Assembly (NCBI RefSeq): GCF_022662495.1
Contig: NZ_JAKPBU010000011.1
Coordinates: forward strand, 62,001 to 126,000
Reading direction: 5' to 3'
From: Lysobacter sp. M2-1
GTDB taxonomy: Bacteria; Pseudomonadota; Gammaproteobacteria; Xanthomonadales; Xanthomonadaceae
Length of the DNA: 64,000 nucleotides
In this document: positions 48,273-57,637 of the stretch, piece by piece
Layout: each line of letters starts with the position of its first letter
Numbering within the stretch: the stretch's first letter is position 1
Made by a program: the position numbers and the translations under genes
The notes under the pieces: model-generated
What the model saw: the letters and a program-made list of their open reading frames with translations, nothing else
The model's database searches: none
What the model was told of the DNA's origin: nothing

Positions 48273-48338
48273 CTAACCGCCGTCCCGCCCCCAGGGCGTC
48301 CGGTTGTTGTTGCGGCGATTGCGGGCAGCGCGATGCAT
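48273..48338 (-). CDS. Putative asnB leader peptide with Asn run
   Basis: A 21-codon ORF, M-H-R-A-A-R-N-R-R-N-N-N-R-T-P-W-G-R-D-G-G, stop. It holds four Asn, three consecutive (AAC AAC AAC), and ends just before the attenuator hairpin. Its stop codon overlaps the antiterminator strand (48267-48274). No Shine-Dalgarno is visible. A weak TTGCCC-N17-TAGCGT promoter (48373 to 48345) would start transcription about at the ATG, allowing leaderless translation. In-frame TAG lies four codons upstream. The whole is the classical amino-acid attenuation layout; function is unproven. Confidence 0.6.
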   Translation of the reverse strand: MHRAARNRRNNNRTPWGRDGG

Positions 48339-48502
48339 GCGGCGACGCTAACCCATGCCGGGCTCGCGGGCAAGCGGCAAATGGTTGCGCTGGAAACCTG
48401 GTGCTTCCAACTGGGCGAGCCTCCCCGGCAAGGGTGTGCCGGAACGTTCCGGACCGGAGCACGACGAACCGCCCGACGCGGTCGCGATGCCGAAGACCGC
48501 AG

Positions 48503-49630
48503 CTACCGGAGCATCCGTTCGATCAGCGTCAGATACAGCTCGGGCAGCGCCTCCAGGTCGGCCACCGCCACGTGCTCGTCCACCTTGTGGATGCTGGCGT
48601 TGACCGGGCCGATCTCGATGCACTGCGCGCCAAGCGGGGCGATGAAACGCGCATCCGAGGTGCCTCCGCCGGTGCTCTCCTCCGGCGGCGCGCCGGCAAA
48701 TGCCGCCAGCACCTCACGCGCCGCCGCTCGCAGCGGCCCTTCCGGCGTATGGAAGGGTTCACCGCCGCGCTGCCAGGCGATGTCGTATTCCAACCCATGC
48801 GCGTCCAGGATCGCAGCGCACGCCGTCTCCAGCCGCGACGCGTCCCAATGCGGGTTGTAGCGCAGGTTGAACAGCACCTGCAGTTCGCCCGGGATCACAT
48901 TGTTGGCGCCGGTACCCGCCTGCACGTTGCTGATCTGCAGGCTGGTGGGTGGGAAGGTCTCGTAACCATCGTCCCAATGGCGCGCCACCAATTCCACCAG
49001 CGCCGGCATCGCCTGGTGGACCGGATTGCGCGCCTTCTCCGGGTAGGCGACGTGGCCCTGGATGCCATGGACGGTGAGCGTCGCCGACAGGGTGCCGCGC
49101 CGGCCCACGCGCAGAAGGTCGCCAAGAATCGCTTTCGAGGATGGCTCGCCGGTAATGCACCAGTCGACGGCCTGGCCGCGCGCGCGGAACAGTTCGGCAA
49201 CCTCACGCACGCCATCGACCGCATCGCCCTCCTCGTCCGAGGTCAGCAGCAGCGCGACCGTGCCGGCATGATCCGGATGCGCGGCGACGAACTGCTCCAG
49301 CGCGATCACGAATGCCGCCACGCTGCCCTTCATGTCCGCTGCGCCGCGGCCATACAGCACCCCGTCGCGGACTTCCGGAATGAAGGGATCGCTCGACCAC
49401 GCGCTGCGCGGACCCGGTGGCACCACGTCGGTATGTCCCAGCAACACCAGGACCGGCCCGCCGCTGCCGTGGGTGGCCCACAGATTGTCCACCTCACCAA
49501 AACGCAGATGCTCGCATGCGAATCCGGCGCGCTGCAGGCGTTCGGCAATCAGCGCCTGGCAGCCGGCATCGTCCGGCGTGACCGACGGACGCAGGATCAG
49601 CTCCTTGCCCAGGGCCAGGACTTCGCTCAT
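48503..49630 (-). CDS. dapE: Succinyl-diaminopimelate desuccinylase
   Basis: A 375-aa M20 metallohydrolase that removes succinate from N-succinyl-LL-diaminopimelate in lysine and peptidoglycan synthesis. Metal-site motifs are [12 protein letters not shown] (His, Asp), [10 protein letters not shown] (bridging Asp) and [11 protein letters not shown] (catalytic Glu pair). [13 protein letters not shown] near the C-terminus holds substrate residues. It overlaps the ArsC-like gene by 4 nt. The asnB promoter/attenuator region follows. Confidence 0.97.
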   Translation of the reverse strand: MSEVLALGKELILRPSVTPDDAGCQALIAERLQRAGFACEHLRFGEVDNLWATHGSGGPVLVLLGHTDVVPPGPRSAWSSDPFIPEVRDGVLYGRGAADMKGSVAAFVIALEQFVAAHPDHAGTVALLLTSDEEGDAVDGVREVAELFRARGQAVDWCITGEPSSKAILGDLLRVGRRGTLSATLTVHGIQGHVAYPEKARNPVHQAMPALVELVARHWDDGYETFPPTSLQISNVQAGTGANNVIPGELQVLFNLRYNPHWDASRLETACAAILDAHGLEYDIAWQRGGEPFHTPEGPLRAAAREVLAAFAGAPPEESTGGGTSDARFIAPLGAQCIEIGPVNASIHKVDEHVAVADLEALPELYLTLIERMLR

Positions 49631-49989
49631 TTCGCGACGCCGAAGCGCTGCTTGAAACCGTTATCGGTGAAGCCCTGCGTGACCCGGCCATCCTCGGTGA
49701 CGACAACAGGCCTGCGAACCAGCTGCGGGTACTCCTTGAGCAGCAGTTTCCATTCTGCGTCGCTGCCGGGCATCTTGCGGTTCGCTGGCAGGTTGCGCCA
49801 GGTAGTCGAGGACTTGTTGACCATCGCGTCCCAGCCGCCGAGCGCGTCCTTCCACGCGATGAGCGTCTCCGGCGATTGCCGCTGCTCGCGATAGTCGACG
49901 AAGGCATGCGCGATGCCGAAACGGTCGAGCCACTTGCGCGCCTTCCTGCAGGTGTCGCAGTTCTGCAGGCCGTACAGGATCGTGGTCAT
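49627..49989 (-). CDS. ArsC/Spx-family protein (YffB-like)
   Basis: 120 aa, thioredoxin-fold ArsC family. [21 protein letters not shown] has a CxxC pair (Cys11, Cys14); the central [10 protein letters not shown] and end [16 protein letters not shown] are YffB/Spx-like. YffB is glutathione-linked and encoded beside dapE in many gammaproteobacteria, as here. Its physiological role is not settled; it is unlikely to be an arsenate reductase of an ars operon. ATGA overlaps on both sides fix the start at 49989. Confidence 0.9.
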   Translation of the reverse strand: MTTILYGLQNCDTCRKARKWLDRFGIAHAFVDYREQRQSPETLIAWKDALGGWDAMVNKSSTTWRNLPANRKMPGSDAEWKLLLKEYPQLVRRPVVVTEDGRVTQGFTDNGFKQRFGVAK

Positions 49990-50996
49990 GGTGCGGAATC
50001 CGATCGCGCGCCGTTCGCCGCCGGCAGCGGATCGGCGTCGACGCCGGCGTGGGTGATCTTCACCGGCAGGATGCGGCCCTGTTCGTCGAACTGCATGCGG
50101 TCGATCGACACCTGGCGGTGATCGCGCGCGGTATCCCCGAGCGGACGGCGGTGATAGACGATGTACCAGCGATCGGTCCCGGGCACCTGGATCACGGAAT
50201 GGTGGCCGGCGCTGGTCGCCACCTCCGGATCCTGTCGCAACACCTTGTCGATGCGCTTGAACGGACCCATCGGCGAGTCCGCCATCGCGTAGGCGACCGA
50301 GTAGTCCGGACCGCCCCAGCCGCCTTCGGACCACATGTAGTACCAGCGGCCATCGCGCTCGAACATCAGCGAGCCTTCCACGTATTCGGGCGCCGGCGTG
50401 ACTTCCTTGTACAGCGTGCCGTCGGGGAAGGGCCGCAGGCCGGTGAAGTCGTCCTTCAGCCGCACCAGGTTGGCGTGTTTCCAGCCGCCGTAGACCATGT
50501 ACCAGTCCTCGCCGTCGCGGAACACGGCCTGGTCGATCGGCTGCGCGCCGTTGTGGAAGCTGTCGATCAGCGGCCTGCCGAGCAGATCGCGATACGGCCC
50601 TTCCGGCCGGTCCGCCACGGCCACGCCGATGCCGCCGTGTTCCTTGTCGCTCTGGATATCGTTGGCACCGAAGAAGAAATAGTAACGGCCGTCCTTCTCC
50701 ACCACCGACGGCGCCCACATCGCGCGGCGCGCCCACTTCACCGCATCAGCGGTCAGCACGTCGGGATGCCGGGTCCAGTGCACCAGGTCGGTCGAGGAAA
50801 ACGCGTCGAACCGGGTCTGGTCTTCGTAGCGCGCGGAGGTGGTCGGGAAGATCCAGTAGCGGTTCGCGAACACGTGCGCGTCCGGATCCGCGTACCAGCC
50901 CGGAAACGCCGGGTTGCCGGCGGCGGCGCGCGTCCATGGCACGCACGACAACGCCAGGACCAGCAAGGCCAGCGCTGTGTCGCGACCTCGCCTCAT
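49986..50996 (-). CDS. Secreted GH43 glycoside hydrolase
   Basis: 336 aa. Signal peptide to about residue 26 ([14 protein letters not shown]). The five-bladed propeller of family 43 is shown by the catalytic base [10 protein letters not shown], the pKa-modulating Asp in IDQAVFRDG and the acid Glu in [10 protein letters not shown]. It probably trims arabinose- or xylose-containing glycans; specificity is not predictable. It lies between dapD and the ArsC-like gene with ATGA overlaps at both ends, an unexpected place for a secreted glycosidase. The frame is open far upstream as a dapD shadow; ATG 50996 starts the signal peptide. Confidence 0.88.
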   Translation of the reverse strand: MRRGRDTALALLVLALSCVPWTRAAAGNPAFPGWYADPDAHVFANRYWIFPTTSARYEDQTRFDAFSSTDLVHWTRHPDVLTADAVKWARRAMWAPSVVEKDGRYYFFFGANDIQSDKEHGGIGVAVADRPEGPYRDLLGRPLIDSFHNGAQPIDQAVFRDGEDWYMVYGGWKHANLVRLKDDFTGLRPFPDGTLYKEVTPAPEYVEGSLMFERDGRWYYMWSEGGWGGPDYSVAYAMADSPMGPFKRIDKVLRQDPEVATSAGHHSVIQVPGTDRWYIVYHRRPLGDTARDHRQVSIDRMQFDEQGRILPVKITHAGVDADPLPAANGARSDSAP

Positions 50997-51925
50997 TCGG
51001 CGTGCCCGCGCAGCAGATCGTTGATCGAAGTCTTCGCCCGGGTTTTCGCATCCACCTGCTTGACGATCACCGCGCAGTACAGCGAATGCGAACCGTCCTT
51101 CGCCGGCAGCGATCCGGAGACGACCACGCTGTACGGCGGAACCCGTCCGTAGCTGATCTCGCCGGTCGCGCGATCGTAGATGCGGGTGCTCTGGCCGATG
51201 AACACGCCCATCCCGATCACGCTGTGGTGGCCGATGACGACGCCCTCGACCACTTCCGAGCGCGCGCCGATGAAGCAGTGATCCTCGATGATCGTAGGCG
51301 CGGCCTGCAACGGTTCGAGCACACCGCCGATGCCGGCACCCCCGGAAATATGGCAATGCTTGCCGACCTGCGCGCAGGACCCGACCGTGGCCCAGGTGTC
51401 CACCATCGTACCGGCGCCGACATGCGCGCCGATGTTGACGAAGCACGGCGTCAGCACGACGTCCTTGCCCAGGTAGGTGCCGCGCCGGACCACGGTGCCG
51501 GGGAGCACCCGCACCCCGAGCTTGCGGAACTGCGCTTCGCCATAGCCTGCGAAACGCATCGGGATCTTGTCCCAGAACGGCGCCGGCTCGGCCTCGATCA
51601 GCTGCATGTCCTGGGTGCGGAAGTAGAGCAGCACGGCCTTCTTCAGCCATTCGTTGACCGTCCAGTCGCCCTTGCCGTCGGGTTCGGCGACCCGGAACTC
51701 GCCCGACTCCAGGCCGTCGATCACGCGTTCGACGCTCGGGCGCGTGGAGCCGTCGATCTCGTCGGGCGTCAGCGCGGCGCGGCGTTCCCAGGCGCTGTCG
51801 ATCGTGAACTTCAGTTCGTCGATGCCCGGCCCCTGCGCTGCCAGTTTTTTGCGCGGGCCCCTGCCCCCTGCGGACTTCTTTGCGGGGCGGTTCGTTGGCG
51901 TCTTCTTCCTGCCCGGTGGGCTCAT
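50993..51925 (-). CDS. dapD: Tetrahydrodipicolinate N-succinyltransferase
   Basis: A 310-aa left-handed beta-helix transferase that adds succinate from succinyl-CoA in the DAP/lysine pathway. Hexapeptide repeats appear at [20 protein letters not shown] and [19 protein letters not shown]. The catalytic-domain N-terminus [15 protein letters not shown] is preceded by a basic, Pro/Lys-rich extension of about 37 residues not usual in the family. The ATG at 51925 overlaps the glnD stop; the next in-frame Met lies well inside the fold. GH43 overlaps its end by 4 nt. Confidence 0.95.
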   Translation of the reverse strand: MSPPGRKKTPTNRPAKKSAGGRGPRKKLAAQGPGIDELKFTIDSAWERRAALTPDEIDGSTRPSVERVIDGLESGEFRVAEPDGKGDWTVNEWLKKAVLLYFRTQDMQLIEAEPAPFWDKIPMRFAGYGEAQFRKLGVRVLPGTVVRRGTYLGKDVVLTPCFVNIGAHVGAGTMVDTWATVGSCAQVGKHCHISGGAGIGGVLEPLQAAPTIIEDHCFIGARSEVVEGVVIGHHSVIGMGVFIGQSTRIYDRATGEISYGRVPPYSVVVSGSLPAKDGSHSLYCAVIVKQVDAKTRAKTSINDLLRGHAE

Positions 51926-54561
51926 CGGTTCGGGTCTCCGTCGAGGGTCTGCAGCAGCGCTTCACGCAGCGCATGCTGGCGGTCGGGATCGAGCGCCAGG
52001 TTGCGCTCGTCGGTGAGGTGGAACACGTCTTCGGCCTTTTCACCGAAGGTTGCGATGCGCGCATCGTGCACGCGCAGGCGCTGCGCACGCAGCACCTGGG
52101 CGATGTCGGCCAGCAGGCCGGGGCGGTCGGTGCAGACCAGACCCATCGCCGTGCGGCCGGCGGCGGTCTCTTCGAAGCCGACCTGCGGCACGATCCGGAA
52201 ATGTCGCAGGTGCCGAGGCTGGGTGCGCCGCGCCGGGCGGATCATGTCCAGCGGCGCGGACAGCACCGCATGCAGTTTGCGCTCGAGATCGGCGGATGCG
52301 ACCGGACGCGCCGGATCGGTCGGCAGCACCTCGAAGCTGTCGAAAATGGTCGCGCCAGGCCCATCGAAAATCCGTGCGCGTTGCACCGCGAGACCGAGGC
52401 GATCGAGCGTGGCCACGATCGCCGCGAACAGCCCGTCCCGATCGGGCGAGTGCACGAACACTTCCAGAGCCTGCGCCTGCACTGCCTCGCCGATGGGTCG
52501 CACGCGAACGCGGGTCGCACCGTGCGCCAGTCCCTGCAGCGCCGACGCCTGCCACGCGATCTGGTCGGGTCGCGCGCGCAGGAAGGCCTGCGGCGGCATC
52601 CGTTCGAACAGCGCTTCCACCGCCTCGGCTGGGAGGCCCTGTGCTTCGAGTAGCGCCTGGGCCGATGCCCGGGTCTCGGCGATGCGTTCGCCGGCGGCCA
52701 CCGGATGCTCCAACCCGCGCCGGAACTCGCGCCGCGTCGCCGAGTACAGGTCGGCCAGGAGCCGGTCCTTCCAGGCGTTCCACAGCTTCGGCGATGTGCC
52801 GGCGATGTCCGCGCAGGTCAACAGATAGAGATAGTCCAGTCGCTCGCGGTCGCGCACCTTGTCGGCAAAGCGATGGATCACTTCAGGATCGGCGATATCC
52901 TGCTTCTGGGCGGTTGTGGACATCAGCAGATGCTGCTCGACGAGCCACGCAACCAGCTCGCCGTCGCCGTTCGAAAGTCCGTGCGCCCGGCAGAAGTCGC
53001 GCGCATCCACCGCGCCGAGTTCCGAATGATCACCGCCGCGTCCCTTGGCGATATCGTGGAACAACGCCGCGAGCAGCAACAGCTCGGGCTTGTGCAGGCG
53101 CGGCCAGACGTCGTGGGCGATGGCGAAACGCTCGTCGACGCCGGATGCGAACCCGGCAACGTTGCGCAGGACCGCCAGCGTGTGTTGGTCGACGGTATAG
53201 ACATGGAACAGATCGAACTGCATGCGGCCGGACACGCGCGCGAATGCCGGCAACCAGCGGCTGAGCACGCCTAAACGCGCCATGCGCTCGAGCGTGCGCA
53301 CCGGCTGCGGGCCGCGCAGCAGCTCCATGAAGCGGTCCCGCTCCGTCTGCGTGGCTTGCGGATACGCAGACAGGAACTTCAGCGCTTCGGCCAACGCGCG
53401 CGCCGTACCCGAATGCAGCCCGCGGATCGCGGGATTGGCGGCCCAGGTCGCGAACAGCGCGAACACGGCATCCATCAGCCGGTCCGTGCCCGGATACGGC
53501 CAGCCCGGATCGCGCAGCGACAGGTAACCTCGCCGCAACTCGAACTGCGCATCGATCGGCTCGGGTTCGCCCTCGCCTTCCAGCTGTTCCTCGAAACGTT
53601 GCAGCAGGCGATCGCCGATGCGCTGCACCCGCGCGGCGCTGCGATAGAAGCCCTGCATCATCTGTTCGACGGCGAGGTTATCGGCATCGTCCTGGTGGCC
53701 GAGCCGCGCGGCCAGCGCCTTCTGGTGGTCGAAGCGCAGCCGTTCCTCGCGCTTGCCGGCCACCAGGTGCAGGCCCCAGCGCAGGCGCGACAGCGCGCGG
53801 CGCTCGCGGTCGAGCGTGCCGAATTCGTCCCCGCCCAGTTGGCCCAGCGCGATCAGCGACTCCAGATCGCGCACGCCCGAGACCCGCATCGCCATCCAGC
53901 GCAGGGTCTGCAGGTCGCGCAGGCCGCCGGGGCCATCCTTGAGGTTCGGCTCGAGGTTGTCCGACGTATCGCCGAAACGCGCATGCCGAAGGCGCTGCTC
54001 CTCGCGCTTGGCGAAGTAGTAGTCCCGCGCTGCCCAGAGTTTCTCCGGCGCGATCGCGTCGGCCAGCGCCGCGATGCTGTCGGCATCGCCATGCAGCAAT
54101 CTGGCCTCGAGCTGCGCGGTCATCACGGTGATGTCCTCGCGCGCCGCGTCGCCCGCATCCTGCAGGGAACGCACCGCATGCCCGACCGGCAGCCCGGCAT
54201 CCCAAAGCAGCGCGAAGAATCGCGAGAGGGCATCGGCATGCACGGCCTGCGCTTCAGGGCCGGCCAGCACCAGCAGGTCGATGTCGGATTGCGGAAACAG
54301 CTCGCCGCGGCCGTATCCGCCCACCGCGAACAGCGCGATGTCCGGCGCATCACCCATGCAGCGGACCCAGGCCTCGCGTACCAAGGAGTCCAACATGGCC
54401 GAGCGCGCGCGGGTCAGGCGATCCACGTCCTCGCCAGCGTCGAACCGCGCGGCCAGCGCCGCGTCGCCCTGCTTCAGGCGTTCGCGGACCCCGGCGATGA
54501 AGTCCGCTTCAGCCTGCGGCTCGGCGACCGCCGCAGGCGGGATTGCGGCGGAGGCGGTCAC
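51922..54561 (-). CDS. glnD: Bifunctional uridylyltransferase / uridylyl-removing enzyme GlnD
   Basis: An 879-aa nitrogen sensor that uridylylates PII proteins when glutamine is low and deuridylylates them when it is high. The nucleotidyltransferase motif [18 protein letters not shown] is at residues 81-98 with the metal pair DID (93-95). The HD domain has [20 protein letters not shown]. Two C-terminal ACT domains (around [20 protein letters not shown] and [16 protein letters not shown]) sense glutamine. It overlaps map and dapD by 4 nt each. Confidence 0.97.
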   Translation of the reverse strand: MTASAAIPPAAVAEPQAEADFIAGVRERLKQGDAALAARFDAGEDVDRLTRARSAMLDSLVREAWVRCMGDAPDIALFAVGGYGRGELFPQSDIDLLVLAGPEAQAVHADALSRFFALLWDAGLPVGHAVRSLQDAGDAAREDITVMTAQLEARLLHGDADSIAALADAIAPEKLWAARDYYFAKREEQRLRHARFGDTSDNLEPNLKDGPGGLRDLQTLRWMAMRVSGVRDLESLIALGQLGGDEFGTLDRERRALSRLRWGLHLVAGKREERLRFDHQKALAARLGHQDDADNLAVEQMMQGFYRSAARVQRIGDRLLQRFEEQLEGEGEPEPIDAQFELRRGYLSLRDPGWPYPGTDRLMDAVFALFATWAANPAIRGLHSGTARALAEALKFLSAYPQATQTERDRFMELLRGPQPVRTLERMARLGVLSRWLPAFARVSGRMQFDLFHVYTVDQHTLAVLRNVAGFASGVDERFAIAHDVWPRLHKPELLLLAALFHDIAKGRGGDHSELGAVDARDFCRAHGLSNGDGELVAWLVEQHLLMSTTAQKQDIADPEVIHRFADKVRDRERLDYLYLLTCADIAGTSPKLWNAWKDRLLADLYSATRREFRRGLEHPVAAGERIAETRASAQALLEAQGLPAEAVEALFERMPPQAFLRARPDQIAWQASALQGLAHGATRVRVRPIGEAVQAQALEVFVHSPDRDGLFAAIVATLDRLGLAVQRARIFDGPGATIFDSFEVLPTDPARPVASADLERKLHAVLSAPLDMIRPARRTQPRHLRHFRIVPQVGFEETAAGRTAMGLVCTDRPGLLADIAQVLRAQRLRVHDARIATFGEKAEDVFHLTDERNLALDPDRQHALREALLQTLDGDPNR

Positions 54562-55334
54562 AGGTCGTTATCGTCCCCCGGGACGCGGGTCAGGATCTCC
54601 ACGCCATCATCGATCACTGCCACCGTGTGCTCCCACTGCGCGGACAGCTTGCGATCCTTGGTGACTACGGTCCAGCCGTCGGGCAGCACCCGGGTATGGC
54701 GCGTGCCTTCGTTGATCATCGGTTCGATGGTGAAGGTCATGCCCGGCCGGAGCACCACGCCCTCGCCCGCACGGCCGTAATGCAGCACCTGCGGCTCGTC
54801 GTGGTAGACCTTGCCGATGCCGTGCCCGCAGTACTCGCGCACCACCGAAAAACGCTGGCCTTCGGCGTACTCCTGGATCGCATGGCCGATGTCGCCCAGG
54901 GTCGCGCCCGGCTTCACCGCGCGGATGCCGCGGAACATGGCCTCGCGGGTGGCTTCCACCAGCCGCCTGGCCATCACCGAAGGCGTGCCGACGTAGTACA
55001 TGCGGCTGGTATCGCCATGCCAGCCGTCCTTGATCACGGTGACGTCGATATTGACGATGTCCCCTTCCTTGAGCACCTTCGCCTCGCTCGGGATGCCGTG
55101 GCAGATCACATTGTTGACCGAGGTGCACACGGTCTTGGGGAATCCGCGGTAGCCCACGTTGGCCGGGATCGCTCCCTGGACCTGAACGATATGGTCGTGA
55201 CAGATCCGGTCCAGCGCCTCGGTGGTCACGCCGGGCCTCACGTGCGGAGCCACGACCTGCAGCACCTCGGCGGCCAGGCGGCCGGCGACGCGCATCTTCT
55301 CGATATCTTCGGGGGTCTTGAGTTGGATGCCCAT
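54558..55334 (-). CDS. map: Methionine aminopeptidase type I
   Basis: A 258-aa dimetal enzyme removing initiator Met. Metal ligands are seen in DIVNIDVTVIKDGWHGDTSR (two Asp), CGHGIGKVYHDEP (His), TFTIEPMINEG (Glu) and WEHTVAVIDDG (last Glu region). Start ATG 55334 (MGIQLKTPEDIEKM); a longer frame to 55394 is not conserved. It heads the six-gene overlapping operon and is divergent from rpsB, a common arrangement. Confidence 0.97.
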   Translation of the reverse strand: MGIQLKTPEDIEKMRVAGRLAAEVLQVVAPHVRPGVTTEALDRICHDHIVQVQGAIPANVGYRGFPKTVCTSVNNVICHGIPSEAKVLKEGDIVNIDVTVIKDGWHGDTSRMYYVGTPSVMARRLVEATREAMFRGIRAVKPGATLGDIGHAIQEYAEGQRFSVVREYCGHGIGKVYHDEPQVLHYGRAGEGVVLRPGMTFTIEPMINEGTRHTRVLPDGWTVVTKDRKLSAQWEHTVAVIDDGVEILTRVPGDDNDL

Positions 55335-55375
55335 GCCGACATTATCGCCGATGCGGAGCGCTGGGCCGGGTGTGT

Positions 55376-55404
55376 TTGCCAGCGAAGCCGCCACAGGCTA
55401 GAAT
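55376..55404 (+). promoter_or_regulatory. Predicted sigma-70 promoter of rpsB-tsf
   Basis: TTGCCA (55376-55381), a 17-nt spacer and TAGAAT (55399-55404), followed by a GC-rich TCCGCGGC discriminator typical of stringently controlled ribosomal promoters. Confidence 0.7.
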
Positions 55405-55644
55405 TCCGCGGCTTTTCCGGCCAGATCGGTCGGCAGGCCGTCCACGACGGATGCAGCCCCCAACCGGGCAGTCGAATTCACACCCGCTGCAAACACCCGT
55501 GCCGGGGTGTCCCGCGTCCGAACGACGTGGGATCTGGACACGGAGCGGCGGGGAGGCCCAACCCCGGAACCGATCGCCCTGCCCCGTGCACGGCGGACCG
55601 CCTTACCGACCCTGGCGGCAGGTTCCCTTTCGGAGTTTCAAGCA
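55405..55644 (+). other. Long 5' leader of rpsB
   Basis: About 240 nt of untranslated leader. It holds hairpin-forming segments such as ACACCCGTGCCGGGGTGTCC (55493-55512) and ends GGAGTTTCAAGCA before the ATG. Leaders of this kind in other bacteria carry S2 autoregulatory structures; I cannot fold it here. No separate gene is seen between the map start and the rpsB start. Confidence 0.4.
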
Positions 55645-56535
55645 ATGCCCCAGATCACCATGCGCCAGATGCTGGAAGCCGGCGTCCATTTCGGCCACCA
55701 GACCCGCTACTGGAACCCCAAGATGGCGCCGTACATCTTCGGCGCCCGCGGCAAGATCCACATCATCAACCTCGAGAAGACCGTGCCGCTGTTCGGCGAC
55801 GCGATGAACTTCATCTCGGGCATCGCCCAGAAGCGCGGCATGATCCTGTTCGTCGGCACCAAGCGCAGCGCGCGCGAGGCGGTGAAGGAAGAAGCCGAGC
55901 GCTGCGGCATGCCGTACATGACCCAGCGCTGGCTGGGCGGCACCCTGACCAACTTCCGTACCGTGAAGGCCTCGGTCTCGCGCCTGAAGGAGCTGGAAGC
56001 GGGCGAAACCGACGGCAGCTTCCAGAAGCTGGTGAAGCATGAGGTCCTGGGCCTGCGCCGCGAGCGCGAGAAGCTGCTGGCCTCGCTGGGCGGCATCAAG
56101 GAGATGAACCGCCTGCCCGACGCGCTGTTCGTGATCGACATCGGCCACGAGGACATCGCGATCAAGGAAGCCAAGAAGCTCGGCATCCCGGTGGTTGCGG
56201 TCGTCGACACCAACTACGACCCGGCGCTGGTCGACTACGCCATCCCCGGCAACGACGACGCCATTCGCGCCGTGCAGCTGTACGCGCGCGCCGCCGCCGA
56301 CGCCGTCCTGGAAGGCAAGGCCGCCGCGCCGCAGGCCGCGACCGTGCGTGAGGAGGAGTTCGTCGAACTCGACGCCGAGGGCAATCCGGTCGACCGCAAG
56401 GCCGCCCGCAAGGCTCCTGCCAAGAAGGCCGCGCCGCCCAAGCGCGCTTCGGCCAAGGACGACGGCCTGCCGGAAGCCAAGCCCGCAGCGGTCGAAGCCG
56501 ACGCCGAGCCGGCCGCCGACGCGCCCACCGAGTAA
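55645..56535 (+). CDS. rpsB: 30S ribosomal protein S2
   Basis: 296 aa. [20 protein letters not shown] and [13 protein letters not shown] are diagnostic of S2. The globular core ends near residue 235. A C-terminal extension of about 55 residues, rich in Ala, Lys, Pro and Glu ([18 protein letters not shown]), is longer than in E. coli but usual in this lineage. The ATG at 55645 is fixed by the family N-terminus. Tsf follows after 154 nt that contain an inverted repeat. Confidence 0.98.
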   Translation: MPQITMRQMLEAGVHFGHQTRYWNPKMAPYIFGARGKIHIINLEKTVPLFGDAMNFISGIAQKRGMILFVGTKRSAREAVKEEAERCGMPYMTQRWLGGTLTNFRTVKASVSRLKELEAGETDGSFQKLVKHEVLGLRREREKLLASLGGIKEMNRLPDALFVIDIGHEDIAIKEAKKLGIPVVAVVDTNYDPALVDYAIPGNDDAIRAVQLYARAAADAVLEGKAAAPQAATVREEEFVELDAEGNPVDRKAARKAPAKKAAPPKRASAKDDGLPEAKPAAVEADAEPAADAPTE

Positions 56536-56581
56536 TCGCGGCGCAACCTGGCCGCGCCACGCTGGGTGGCCGGTCCTCGCC

Positions 56582-56666
56582 TAGGGCGGGTGCCCACCCG
56601 CTCGCCGTCCCATTCGGGAACGGCCGCGCGTTCCGATTTTTCGAAGGCGGATTCATCCCGCCCTAC
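56582..56666. repeat. TAGGGCGGG...CCCGCCCTA inverted repeat between rpsB and tsf
   Basis: TAGGGCGGGTGCCCACCCGC (56582-56601) faces GGCGGATTCATCCCGCCCTA (56646-56665). The same family as the cluster at 35271. It may form a large RNA hairpin in the rpsB-tsf message. Confidence 0.6.
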
Positions 56667-56689
56667 TTTCTTTTTTGAGGTCCCAAGCA

Positions 56690-57568
<879 letters not shown>

Positions 57569-57592
57569 ACCCCACCGGGCCCAGCACAGGAC

Positions 57593-57620
57593 AAGCCGCG
57601 GACTTCCGCGGCTTTCTTGT
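57593..57620 (+). terminator. Terminator after tsf
   Basis: A perfect 9-bp stem AAGCCGCGG / CCGCGGCTT with an ACTT loop is followed by TCTTGTTTC. It ends the rpsB-tsf unit 25 nt after the stop. Confidence 0.85.
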
Positions 57621-57637
57621 TTCTGGAACCGGGCCGC

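Noticed and set aside
48182-48373. A 63-codon ORF through the asnB leader as a protein gene
   Set aside because: It crosses the attenuator hairpin, lacks a ribosome site and has no similarity; the 21-codon Asn-rich ORF fits the layout better.
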